64,000 nucleotides of DNA from JAJVID01 sp963743425 (GTDB lineage Bacteria > Acidobacteriota > Blastocatellia > RBC074): NCBI GenBank assembly GCA_963743425.1, contig CAVUPU010000004.1:62001-126000 (forward strand), written 5' to 3'. The translations under genes were made by a program, and so were the position numbers. This document shows, in pieces, positions 9,725 through 22,695 of this stretch (its first letter is position 1; the number at the start of each line of letters is the position of its first letter). The notes under the pieces are model-generated. The model saw only the letters and a list, made by a program, of their open reading frames with translations, had not been told where the DNA came from and made no database searches.

Positions 9725-10051
9725 TTAAGACTCCCAATTTGTGTGTTTTGATAGGCTGGCGCTTCCATTCGCAGACGCCCCAATTAACTTAAGAGCCGTA
9801 TGTGCAAGTTTCTCTGCTAATTCGGGGCTGATGTCATCGATCTCCCCTTGTTCAGCAGCGAGAAAAGCTAGAATGCTAACAGGGACATTTAAAGCCGAAG
9901 CAATCTGTTGGACTGTAGAGAAATTGGGATCGCGTTTCCCTTGTTCCAGCAGCGACAGATATGACACAGAAATTTGTGCCAAATCCGCTAAATCGGACTG
10001 CTTCATATTCTTCTGAGTCCGGCAAAGTTTGATTGCTTTACCTAGATTCAT
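9725..10051 (-). CDS. XRE-family helix-turn-helix protein of the retron-like module
   Basis: A 108-residue protein. The HTH_3 domain covers residues 1-65 (MNLGKAIKLCRTQKNMKQSD, then ISVSYLSLLEQGKRDPNFST as the recognition helix region). It is followed by a short acidic linker and a helical tail (ELAEKLAHTALKLIGAS). GAGGTGAC provides a ribosome binding site. The RT start codon lies inside its last 44 bases, so the two are likely coupled in translation. It may be an autoregulator or the accessory protein of the retron. Retron types carrying a small HTH protein (type VI in the Mestre classification) are known, but assignment to that type is an inference. Confidence 0.85.
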   Translation of the reverse strand: MNLGKAIKLCRTQKNMKQSDLADLAQISVSYLSLLEQGKRDPNFSTVQQIASALNVPVSILAFLAAEQGEIDDISPELAEKLAHTALKLIGASANGSASLSKHTNWES

Positions 10052-10085
10052 AATGTCACCTCAAATAAAGTAATGATTTGGTGCG

Positions 10086-10337
10086 TCATTTATTCAGTTG
10101 CATTAGATACTCAATTAACCTTCCGATTGATGGAATCAATTCCATCGCACTTCCAAGTAAGCTCAGTATCTGTACTGGGTCATATTCATGAGTATCTTGA
10201 TCTTGATATGTTTCAAGATCAAGAATGATCTCGTCGAGACGCTTAATGACACTGTCTTCCACCTTGCCATGTAACTCTGCACGAAGGTTTTTAAGACCGT
10301 CAGCAGAGATCTTTAATAGCCCCTTTAAATCTTCCAT
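10086..10337 (-). CDS. Small helical protein, first gene of the retron-like operon
   Basis: An 83-residue protein with no recognised domain. It looks mostly helical: an N-terminal amphipathic stretch (EDLKGLLKISADGLKNLRAE), an acidic middle (DLETYQDQDTHEYDP) and a hydrophobic C-terminal helix (SAMELIPSIGRLIEYLMQL). The ATG at 10337 has an excellent AGGAGGAG site five bases upstream, while the alternative start at 10352 does not. It sits 53 bases after the candidate ncRNA and 34 bases before the HTH gene. It could be an effector or a subunit of the retron complex; this is inferred only from position. Confidence 0.7.
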   Translation of the reverse strand: MEDLKGLLKISADGLKNLRAELHGKVEDSVIKRLDEIILDLETYQDQDTHEYDPVQILSLLGSAMELIPSIGRLIEYLMQLNK

Positions 10338-10360
10338 ATCTCCTCCTTTCATTGAAATTA

Positions 10361-10400
10361 TTCGGTGCTAGACGCACCCGTTATTTCATCTGGCACCGAA
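10361..10400 (-). promoter_or_regulatory. Leader hairpin just upstream of the 83-residue gene
   Basis: TTCGGTGC and GCACCGAA form an 8-bp perfect stem around a 24-base loop, ending 23 bases before the ATG at 10337. One arm overlaps the segment that could pair as retron a2 (10390-10396), so the two structures exclude each other. This may be a processing or translation-control site; no function is proven. Confidence 0.45.
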
Positions 10401-10642
10401 ATGGGGCAATGTGGAATACCCAAATCATTCTTTTACTACCCGTTGCACATCGTCGTACGCGTTATGCGCGGTGCGTCATGCGTTTGGCGCAGCGGCAGTG
10501 CCATTACATGTCGCACCGCCGACTTGTCGTCCGACGTCTGGCAACGCTCCCTACATCTATGTACTGCCCTTCGATGTAAGTTGATGGATCACCCGTTTTG
10601 CATGGTGATCGGCGTCACGAGACCGCCAACTGCTAGTGCCAG
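10390..10642 (-). ncRNA. Candidate retron msr-msd non-coding RNA
   Basis: About 253 bases without a plausible gene lie between a strong promoter and the first ORF of the module. CTGGCAC at 10642-10636 can pair with GTGCCAG at 10396-10390 as a1/a2 ends, and a1 is followed at once by TAGC (10635-10632), where retrons place the branching G. Then come a 7-bp stem with a 10-base loop (10587-10610), a 6-bp stem (10552-10578) and a long hairpin at 10468-10519 (8 bp, one mismatch, 4 bp, with an inner TGGC/GCCA stem) suited to be the msd stem. The structure was read by eye and no folding was computed. The a1/a2 helix is short. Confidence 0.55.
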
Positions 10643-10695
10643 CAAGGAGAATGGACTATTAAAGAACATCTGAACTGTGACGTTCAGCCAGGAGC

Positions 10696-10724
10696 ACTAT
10701 ATATGATCCTAAGATTTCTGTCAA
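10696..10724 (-). promoter_or_regulatory. Sigma-70 promoter of the retron-like operon
   Basis: TTGACA at 10724-10719, a 17-base spacer and TATAGT at 10701-10696 make a near-consensus promoter, with a start expected near 10689. The transcript would begin with a 6-bp hairpin (CTGAAC/GTTCAG, 10687-10670). Two more TTGACA boxes lie further upstream at about 10788 and 10830. Confidence 0.7.
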
Positions 10725-10873
10725 AAGAATTTGCTCTGAGTCAAATAAAACCTCTATTAGCGCAAATACTGCTCTTTATATTGGTGTCAATCCATTGTAT
10801 CTGCGTTCTATTAACCCGTATACCAGTGTCAAAACGCTCTTGATGCGCAGGCCTCGGACACTCCATCGCGCAA

Positions 10874-10923
10874 AAGCAAAGAGGCCGCTTCAAATCTTGC
10901 GATTTGAAACGGCCTCTTTGCTT
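10874..10923 (-). terminator. rRNA operon terminator
   Basis: A 23-bp stem with one mismatch, AAGCAAAGAGGCCG... against its complement, around a TTGC loop, lies eight bases past the 5S end. On the minus strand it is followed by TTTTGC. Its position and strength fit a rho-independent terminator of the rRNA operon. Confidence 0.85.
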
Positions 10924-10930
10924 AATTAAA

Positions 10931-11076
<146 letters not shown>

Positions 11077-11129
11077 TTAGCTAGTTAACTGAACGCTTGC
11101 TTGTTTTAGACTTGCCCTGGGCAAATCTT

Positions 11130-14045
<2,916 letters not shown>

Positions 14046-14290
14046 GCAAGTTACTTTTAAGATGCGCTGTTCGAGCTTCTTAAAAATCAACTACTTTCTG
14101 GCAAATCACGCACAGCTAACTTGCGCTTGCTTTCCGAATATTATTGTCTCGGAAAGCTCTCAGATTACCTATTCAGTTGTCAAACAGCCATTTACCGCTT
14201 ATAGCGGTAAAGTTACAATTATATACTGTCCACTGGGCTTGTCAATGGCCAATGTACAGAAAACCCTTATGAATCGCTCTCAGGTGGTAA

Positions 14291-14363
<73 letters not shown>

Positions 14364-14364
14364 A

Positions 14365-14390
14365 TCCAAATCTCAAATTTGAGATTTGGA
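14365..14390. repeat. Perfect palindrome between the two spacer tRNAs
   Basis: TCCAAATCTCAAATTTGAGATTTGGA is a 26-base perfect palindrome filling most of the tRNA-Ile to tRNA-Ala gap. In the transcript it can fold to a hairpin, probably a processing signal. Confidence 0.7.
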
Positions 14391-14395
14391 AAGAG

Positions 14396-14469
<74 letters not shown>

Positions 14470-14641
14470 TCCGGTTCACTTTTGCCGCAAAATAAAGCCA
14501 CTTGGTTTGTGAGTCAAGTGGCTTTATGAAATCTGGCTAAATGCTTGTAGCTACTTTTGGCAATCCGCCGCAGGCTATTACTGCCAAAGAGCCTAACTCA
14601 AATATCAATGTACAAAATATCGCTCTTACTTTTTCATTGTT

Positions 14642-14693
14642 TGAGCGATATCTCAAAACTAGACAGAGCGTTATTACGTCGAGAGACTTAAGA
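14642..14693. repeat. 3' half of the 16S processing stem
   Basis: This segment is complementary, with a few mismatches, to 16344-16395 on the other side of the 16S gene. The shared core is AGAGCGTTATTACGTCGAGA. Pairing would place 16S in a loop, the standard RNase III substrate. Confidence 0.8.
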
Positions 14694-14748
14694 GGTCTGA
14701 GCCTCGAAAGTTGAGAGCCACATAAGATGTCGTGATCGGCTCTCTAAA

Positions 14749-16285
<1,537 letters not shown>

Positions 16286-16343
16286 TTTGTCATTCAGATT
16301 CGATCGAATGACCTTTGAAAAAATTGGTCTTTCAAGACTAGAT

Positions 16344-16395
16344 TCTCTTAAGGTCTCGACGTAATAACGCTCTATCTAGTTTTCAAATATCGCTC
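16344..16395. repeat. 5' half of the 16S processing stem
   Basis: Partner of 14642-14693 (core TCTCGACGTAATAACGCTCT). It lies in the leader between the promoter and the 16S gene. Confidence 0.8.
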
Positions 16396-16452
16396 TGAAC
16401 TTGAAGTAGTGATTGCTATCAAGGTTTTGCCCGCCTCAGCAGGCAAAAGCAA

Positions 16453-16480
16453 ATTATACCCATGTTGGGTCCGATGTCAA
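16453..16480 (-). promoter_or_regulatory. rRNA operon promoter
   Basis: TTGACA at 16480-16475, a 16-base spacer and TATAAT at 16458-16453: both hexamers match the sigma-70 consensus exactly. It faces the 16S gene about 175 bases away and is followed by a small hairpin around GCCTGC...GGCGGGC. This explains strong rRNA transcription. Confidence 0.88.
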
Positions 16481-16531
16481 TACCCTTTTGGACGCCGGGA
16501 CGGACTAAAATGGTTTAACCAGTCGCGCCGA

Positions 16532-17970
<1,439 letters not shown>

Positions 17971-17974
<4 letters not shown>

Positions 17975-18633
17975 CCCTGCTTGGTCTTTCGCGTCGCGGG
18001 ACGGCTGCTGGCCTTGCTGCCCGGTTTCACCGCAGGCATTTTCGCTAGTTGAGCCTCGATGGCGGCGCGCATCTCTTTACTGACCTTTTCGTTCCACCCG
18101 ATCATGCGTTTGGCCATCTTGCCGTCCGGCCCGAACAGAACCATTTGCGGCACGCTATGATCGTGGCTGTCAATATAATAAGCGATGACTTCAGGGGTCA
18201 CGAAACCCACCGGGTAGTTGATTTTCGCCAGGGAGACGAAAGCCTTCACGCTTTCGACGTTATCCTTATTCTCTTTGTTGTCTGTGGCGAGGCCGAGTAC
18301 GGTGAAGCCTCGATCGCGGTATTGGCTATAAAGCTCGACAATGTGGGGCGCGTGCTCCTCGCAGTGGTGACACGTTGAAAGGAACACGTCAATCAATGCC
18401 ACTTTCCCACGCAAGCTGGAGAGTTTGAACTGTTTTTGCTGGTCGGCGCCGCCAGGCAAGAGATCAATGATTATCTCCGGGGTGTCGCCGGAACCGTCAG
18501 GCATTGGCAGTTCTGGGACGTCCTCGGCGCCCAGTCGCGGGGTCGCCGCAACCGACAGCAGAAGAACACAACTGGCCGCGAAAGCGCGGATCAACAGGCT
18601 GACTTTGAAAAACGGCTTAAGACTGTTTGACAT
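17971..18633 (-). CDS. TlpA/redoxin-type thioredoxin-fold protein with CHHC motif
   Basis: A 220-residue protein with an N-terminal signal segment (VSLLIRAFAASCVLLLSVAA) and an AhpC/TSA-like thioredoxin fold. FLSTCHHCEEHAP carries a CxxC redox pair near residue 88, and DHSVPQMVLFGPDGKM holds the cis-Pro loop. The Lys/Arg-rich tail (KPGSKASSRPATRKTKQG) is unusual. It probably reduces or oxidises periplasmic partners. It is preceded by a second TlpA-like gene and overlaps pyk by four bases, so they form one operon. Confidence 0.85.
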
Positions 18634-18697
18634 GGGAACGACTCCTCAGTAGGAATTGGTTTGGAATACCTCTCGGACGGCGCCGCAGCAACCGACT

Positions 18698-19330
18698 TTA
18701 TGGCGATGATAACTGCTGACTCACGACCTGTTCGAGATCTTTGAATCCGCGCTGCGGGTTTTCTCCGATGAAGTGATCAACGACGCGTCCGTCACGCGAG
18801 ATGACAAAGACTTGCGGGATCGGCTGATTGCCTTTTTCATCCTCTGTGCCTTTTAAAAACGCCGGTGAAATCCACTGGCTATCATAACCGGATGTGTAAT
18901 CAGCGCGGGCATTCTTGAGAAATTCCCGAACCTTTTCCTGATCAGCCTCATCGTCGAAAGTCAGGCCGACGACCTCGAGGCCCTTGTCACGATATTTCTT
19001 GCTGAGTTCAGCCAATTGCGGAACCAGCCTGACGCAGGGCGCGCACCAGGTCGCCCAGAAATCCACGACCACAACCTTGCCTCGAAAATCGGAGAGTTTG
19101 AACGTTCCGCCGTCCAGTTTCTTAACCTGTACATTGCTGGCGGATTCGATGGCTTGTTGATCACGCGCCGGGATCGGCTTTTGCGCGCGTTGCGTCGAGA
19201 TGGAATTTGTTGGATCGCCAACCGTGCGCGGCGGCGCAGCCGAGTCGCAGGCTGCTGTGAACGTCGCGCCGATCAAAAGAATCGCGGTCAAATATGAAGC
19301 GGCAAGGCGCTTGGATCTAAGGTTGTTCAT
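18698..19330 (-). CDS. TlpA-family lipoprotein thiol-disulfide oxidoreductase
   Basis: A 210-residue protein. The N-terminus has a hydrophobic segment ending in FTAAC, a lipobox-like Cys. The thioredoxin fold has WATWCAPCVRLVPQL with the WCxPC active site, GLTFDDEAD, and a cis-Pro in NQPIPQVFVI. It is expected at the periplasmic face of a membrane as a reductase or cytochrome-maturation-type factor. Its start lies 14 bases inside the yacG 3' end. The neighbouring CHHC paralogue follows 64 bases downstream. Confidence 0.88.
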   Translation of the reverse strand: MNNLRSKRLAASYLTAILLIGATFTAACDSAAPPRTVGDPTNSISTQRAQKPIPARDQQAIESASNVQVKKLDGGTFKLSDFRGKVVVVDFWATWCAPCVRLVPQLAELSKKYRDKGLEVVGLTFDDEADQEKVREFLKNARADYTSGYDSQWISPAFLKGTEDEKGNQPIPQVFVISRDGRVVDHFIGENPQRGFKDLEQVVSQQLSSP

Positions 19331-19526
19331 CGGAATTCACCTCGCGGTCGAAGTCGGTTGTGACATCATCAGGAGTTTCGGTCATCGGCACGCGGTATTC
19401 TTCACTCGCCCAGCGGCCGAGGTCAATCATCTTGCAGCGTTCAGAGCAGAACGGCTTCCACGGGTTGTCTTCCCAGCTTGTCTCTCGACGGCACTGCGGG
19501 CATCGTCGAATTGTCGCGTCATTCAT
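19317..19526 (-). CDS. yacG: YacG-like zinc-finger protein (DNA gyrase inhibitor family)
   Basis: A 69-residue protein with RRCPQCRRET and WKPFCSERCKMIDLGRWA, the two halves of the YacG four-Cys zinc finger, followed by an acidic tail. The frame is open upstream to 19652, but YacG proteins are about 60-70 residues, so the ATG at 19526 is preferred. In E. coli YacG binds GyrB and inhibits gyrase. Here it heads the run of thioredoxin-like genes and pyk. Confidence 0.85.
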   Translation of the reverse strand: MNDATIRRCPQCRRETSWEDNPWKPFCSERCKMIDLGRWASEEYRVPMTETPDDVTTDFDREVNSDEQP

Positions 19527-19673
19527 CAGTCCCCGGAAAATCTTGGTGATCGAAATTCGGGAGTAAGGAACGTCAATGATACAAAATCTTGCGGAAAAAC
19601 CGAAAGGGAGTTCGATGAAGCCCTTGCTCTGGCAATTCGCTGAATCGTTCAAGATAGCGCGCGAGCACTCCCT

Positions 19674-20528
19674 CTAAGATTCCAACAGACCTAGCGGCCC
19701 GGCCAACGTACGATACCCACTGCTGTGCCACTCATCAAGCTCCTTTGCTCGCAAAATCGGGAACGGATGCGTGCGATAAGCGGTGAGCAACGCTTTGTAG
19801 ACTTTGTTCAAAGTGGAACCATCCGCCGATTCGTATTCGCGAATCTGCCGGAGGAACTCCTTCTTGTCCATCTCGGAGTATAGTTTGCTCGCGCCCCCGG
19901 CCAGTTTCATAAAGGCGCGAATGCACGGATCGATATCCTGCACGCAGAGCAATCCGGCGCGATCCGCCGTCAATTCCGCCTTCCTGTACCAATCGTGCAG
20001 CGCGATGACCAGACTCTGTCCGATCAAAGCGCCGACGCCGAGTGTGCTCTGGCCGATGATCGCGATAATTTCTGCGATGTTGCGCGCAATGATCGTGTAA
20101 AGCACGTGGCCCGCTTTGATGTGTCCGATTTCGTGGGCGATGATGAAGAAACGCTCCTCGTCATCGAGCATATCGATCAGCCCGGAAGTGAGGACGATGA
20201 AAGGGCGGGTGTGGCCGTAGGTGAAAGCGTTTGGCGTCGGATCCAGCGCCACGTACATTTCAGGCTCTTCGACGCCGATGATTTTGCAGCCCCAGCCGAG
20301 CGCGCGATGCAGTCGGGAGAACTGCCGCGCTGTCACACGCACATTCGACGCAGTGTTATGCAAATAGAAGATTCGCTCAAGCCCGTACTCCATGATCTTC
20401 GCGACGACCAGGTTGAGACCGGGGGCCGATTTGAGCGCCTCTGTCGCCGTGGCGTCCCAGGGATGTTGAAAATCTTTCGCCTCCAGGTCGGGAAATGTGC
20501 GCAGCCTCTTCTTCTTCGACTCATTCAT
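19674..20528 (-). CDS. M48-family zinc metallopeptidase
   Basis: A 284-residue protein with the zincin motif FIIAHEIGHIKAGH near residue 135 and the third zinc ligand Glu in RKAELTADRAGLLC near residue 185. Unlike HtpX, it has no obvious multiple membrane helices, apart from a short hydrophobic stretch after the HExxH (IGQSTLGVGALIGQSLVIAL). It is probably a cytoplasmic or membrane-attached peptidase. GAGGAGCC precedes the ATG. It lies upstream of the yacG-tlpA-pyk genes in the same direction. Confidence 0.9.
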   Translation of the reverse strand: MNESKKKRLRTFPDLEAKDFQHPWDATATEALKSAPGLNLVVAKIMEYGLERIFYLHNTASNVRVTARQFSRLHRALGWGCKIIGVEEPEMYVALDPTPNAFTYGHTRPFIVLTSGLIDMLDDEERFFIIAHEIGHIKAGHVLYTIIARNIAEIIAIIGQSTLGVGALIGQSLVIALHDWYRKAELTADRAGLLCVQDIDPCIRAFMKLAGGASKLYSEMDKKEFLRQIREYESADGSTLNKVYKALLTAYRTHPFPILRAKELDEWHSSGYRTLAGPLGLLES

Positions 20529-20597
20529 CTCGGCTCCTCAAAGGCTAAGGTAACACGAGTAGGCGCGAGAATGACAGCTTTCTCGATCGCCGCCGAT

Positions 20598-21848
20598 TCA
20601 ACCTATCTTTTCACTATTCAATTCCTGAATGTCATCGCCGAAATTGGATGAACGCGATGGAGGGATGGCGGACAACGGAGCCGGAGCGGACGCGCCGGTA
20701 GGCGAAAGAATTTCGGCGCCATTGGAGGACAGGAAATCGGCGCTCAATGGCGGGTTTTGAGGAGAAAGGATTGCTTCAGTCGTCTGTGGTCTCAGGGTGT
20801 CGACACTCGCTTCGGAAGGAATCCCCAGAGAAGAAGCCCCAAGTGAGGGGATCCCGAGTGATGGAATTCCGAGAGAGGGAATCCCGCTATACGCGCCTCT
20901 TGAGGCGTCAGTTTTGAAGTGGAAATCAAAAAGGTCCGGCCGATTGAAATGGCCCGTGACATCGAGCGCCAGACTCTCCTCACGGATGCGTTCGAGGTTG
21001 ATCCGGGCTAAGATGATCACTTCGGAACAGAAGGTGGGGCCTGCCACATATTGTCCGTCCGGGCCGATCACGCAGCTTCCGCCGTCGAGGATGAATTCAT
21101 TGTCATTGCCCGCCAGGCCACTCATGATTTCGAAATCGCGAGGCAGATCGCTGCGGCGCATGATGCCTCCCGCCGCGACCACGAAGCACCGCCCTTCGAA
21201 AGCGTAATGCCGACTGGCGATTTGGTACATCTCCTTGACCGAAGGCCAGAGCGAGACGTGAATGTCTTCGCCAGCGAGGTGCAGCGCCTGCCGCGCAAGC
21301 GGCATCCAGTGCTCCCAACAGATCAATCCGCCGACGCGACCGGCTGGGGTTTCAACCACCCTCAGGCCGTCGCCATCGCCCTGCGCCCAGATTAACCGCT
21401 CTGTGAAAGTGGGAACGAGCTTGCGGTGGACGTTGAGCATTTCCCCAGTCGGTCCGAATGTCAGAATCGAGTTATAAAGCGTGCCGCGGCCTGGGCCTTC
21501 GTTCACGCGTTCGTGAACCCCGATGACCAGCGTCAAATTGTGCTTTCGCGCGGCTTCGCCCAAAGCCTCCGTTTCGCGGCTCGGCACGGCGACGCTGTTC
21601 TCCATCAACTGAGAGTAGAGCCGTTTCGTCGGCTCATGATCCCACACCGCGATGTCGCGGCAGATATCCAGCCACGCAGGATAACCGGGCAGCCACGATT
21701 CGGGGAAGACTACCAATTGCGCGCGCCTCCTGGCCGCTTCGGCGATCAGGTCAATCGCGCGCCTTAGACTGCGCTCCAAATTCAGATAATATGGCGCGGC
21801 TTGAACAGCAGCCACGACAGCAATAGATGGTGTTGTAGATGGAGGCAT
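20598..21848 (-). CDS. Nitrilase with a repetitive C-terminal tail
   Basis: A carbon-nitrogen hydrolase of about 416 residues. The catalytic triad is visible: Glu in VVFPESWLPGYP, Lys in VHRKLVPTFTERL and Cys in GLICWEHWMPLAR. The nitrilase core of about 310 residues is complete. It is followed by about 100 residues that nitrilases normally lack, starting with four near-perfect GIPSL-type units (encoded at about 20816-20890), then Pro/Ser-rich low complexity. It converts nitriles to acids; the substrate cannot be read from sequence. ATG 21848 is preferred, but a GTG at 21863 is also open. Confidence 0.88.
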   Translation of the reverse strand: MPPSTTPSIAVVAAVQAAPYYLNLERSLRRAIDLIAEAARRRAQLVVFPESWLPGYPAWLDICRDIAVWDHEPTKRLYSQLMENSVAVPSRETEALGEAARKHNLTLVIGVHERVNEGPGRGTLYNSILTFGPTGEMLNVHRKLVPTFTERLIWAQGDGDGLRVVETPAGRVGGLICWEHWMPLARQALHLAGEDIHVSLWPSVKEMYQIASRHYAFEGRCFVVAAGGIMRRSDLPRDFEIMSGLAGNDNEFILDGGSCVIGPDGQYVAGPTFCSEVIILARINLERIREESLALDVTGHFNRPDLFDFHFKTDASRGAYSGIPSLGIPSLGIPSLGASSLGIPSEASVDTLRPQTTEAILSPQNPPLSADFLSSNGAEILSPTGASAPAPLSAIPPSRSSNFGDDIQELNSEKIG

Positions 21849-22490
21849 ATCGTTGTTCTTCACCTTTTATATTGGGGGATTGGGAGCTGTTGTGAGAAGA
21901 CCGCGTGATTAGTGCAGAATACCGAATGAATTTTACCGATTGGGGCCAGGAAACGGTAATTCAATACCACTCCGGCTCAATTTTCGCAACATTGAATTCA
22001 CAATCGCAATTCACTGCCAGACGCCACGCCGCACCAAAACGTCTATCGTCACTTACCGATTGGTGTGAGTCGAAGAACTTTTCGTCTTACAATGAGAATC
22101 CGATCCCGTCTCGCCTCAGCGCATAAGACCCAAAGAATGCTTGGTTTTACTGCCTTCAGAGGCCACCGCCAGTCGCCGTGGCACAGGGGTTGTTTTACCG
22201 TTCAGCGACACCGCAAAGAGTGACGAAAGGTTGATAATTCAAGACGCCGGCGGGAGAAGCTGAGGGAGGTCGCGCATAAAGCAGGACGACCTATTCGCGA
22301 TGATGACAATTACAACCGCAATTGTTTTGACAGTTGTACCAGAGATTTTGACGATTCTTTGAGATCGGCGCGCTGTAGGAAAGCAAGGGGGTATTTCGGA
22401 GCCGCAGGTCGTCTGCGTGACTTTGAAATTTTCCGAGGCGCGTCCGTACTTTTTCCCATCAACCGCTCGCAGGTTGAAAGGGGAAAATGA

Positions 22491-22560
22491 ACGCCGCGTG
22501 ACGAACGTAAAGGGGGCTGGAAGGATTTCTTTCAGCGTTTGTCACGCGGCGTTTTACTTT
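22491..22560 (+). terminator. Terminator-like hairpin
   Basis: ACGCCGCGTGACGAACG and CGTTTGTCACGCGGCGT form a 17-bp stem with one mismatch around about 28 bases, followed on the plus strand by TTTTACTTTTTAT. The structure fits a rho-independent terminator, although no plus-strand gene precedes it closely. Confidence 0.5.
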
Positions 22561-22586
22561 TTATACCAACCAATTTATTTGAAAAA

Positions 22587-22645
22587 CAAAGACGCGAAGA
22601 GGAACGAAGGAAAGGAGGAGGAAACTTCGTCGCTTCGCGTCTCTG
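22587..22645. repeat. Intergenic inverted repeat with GACGCGAAG arms
   Basis: CAAAGACGCGAAG and CTTCGCGTCTCTG form a 13-base imperfect stem downstream of the lytic transglycosylase. It is one of several palindromic intergenic elements in this window. Confidence 0.5.
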
Positions 22646-22695
22646 TTCAACACAGCAGCCATCGCTGACTGCCAGTTTAAAACTCATGTTCGCGC

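Larger units (their letters stand above)
7419..9768 (-). pseudogene. Retron-type reverse transcriptase interrupted by an ISL3-family IS
   Basis: Reading 9768-9654 and then 8260-7419, that is, removing the IS and one copy of its target duplication, gives one open frame of 957 bases encoding 318 residues, the usual size of retron RTs. Visible features are an N-terminal SPKKLIWLANHAEKFY segment, the retron hallmark NANLH (NAxxH) before EDISNFFLSI (RT motif 1-2), VPQGASTSSFIGNLIF (motif 4), catalytic YVDD, and a degenerate form of the VTG region (VHRLSVNSGKP, then SRLRAEV). The start ATG at 9768 lies inside the 3' end of the HTH gene, a 44-base overlap. The locus is visibly more AT-rich than its surroundings, which suggests transfer. 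The surviving 3' part (7419-8189) keeps motifs 1-5 but lacks the N-terminus, so activity is unlikely. Confidence 0.9.
21849..22695. other. Intergenic region without a convincing gene
   Basis: About 850 bases between the nitrilase and the lytic transglycosylase. Two plus-strand ORFs (21905-22126 and 22417-22668) have no family resemblance and the second is built from repeat sequence, so I leave them out. The region holds the hairpins at 22491-22560 and 22587-22645. Confidence 0.5.

Noticed and set aside
7419..9768. Diversity-generating retroelement or group II intron as source of the RT
   Set aside because: No template/variable repeat pair or Avd-like gene is seen, no maturase or HNH domain is present, and the NAxxH motif points to retrons.
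22417..22668. Small plus-strand ORF downstream of the lytic transglycosylase
   Set aside because: It is composed of two hairpin repeats and has no protein-like pattern.
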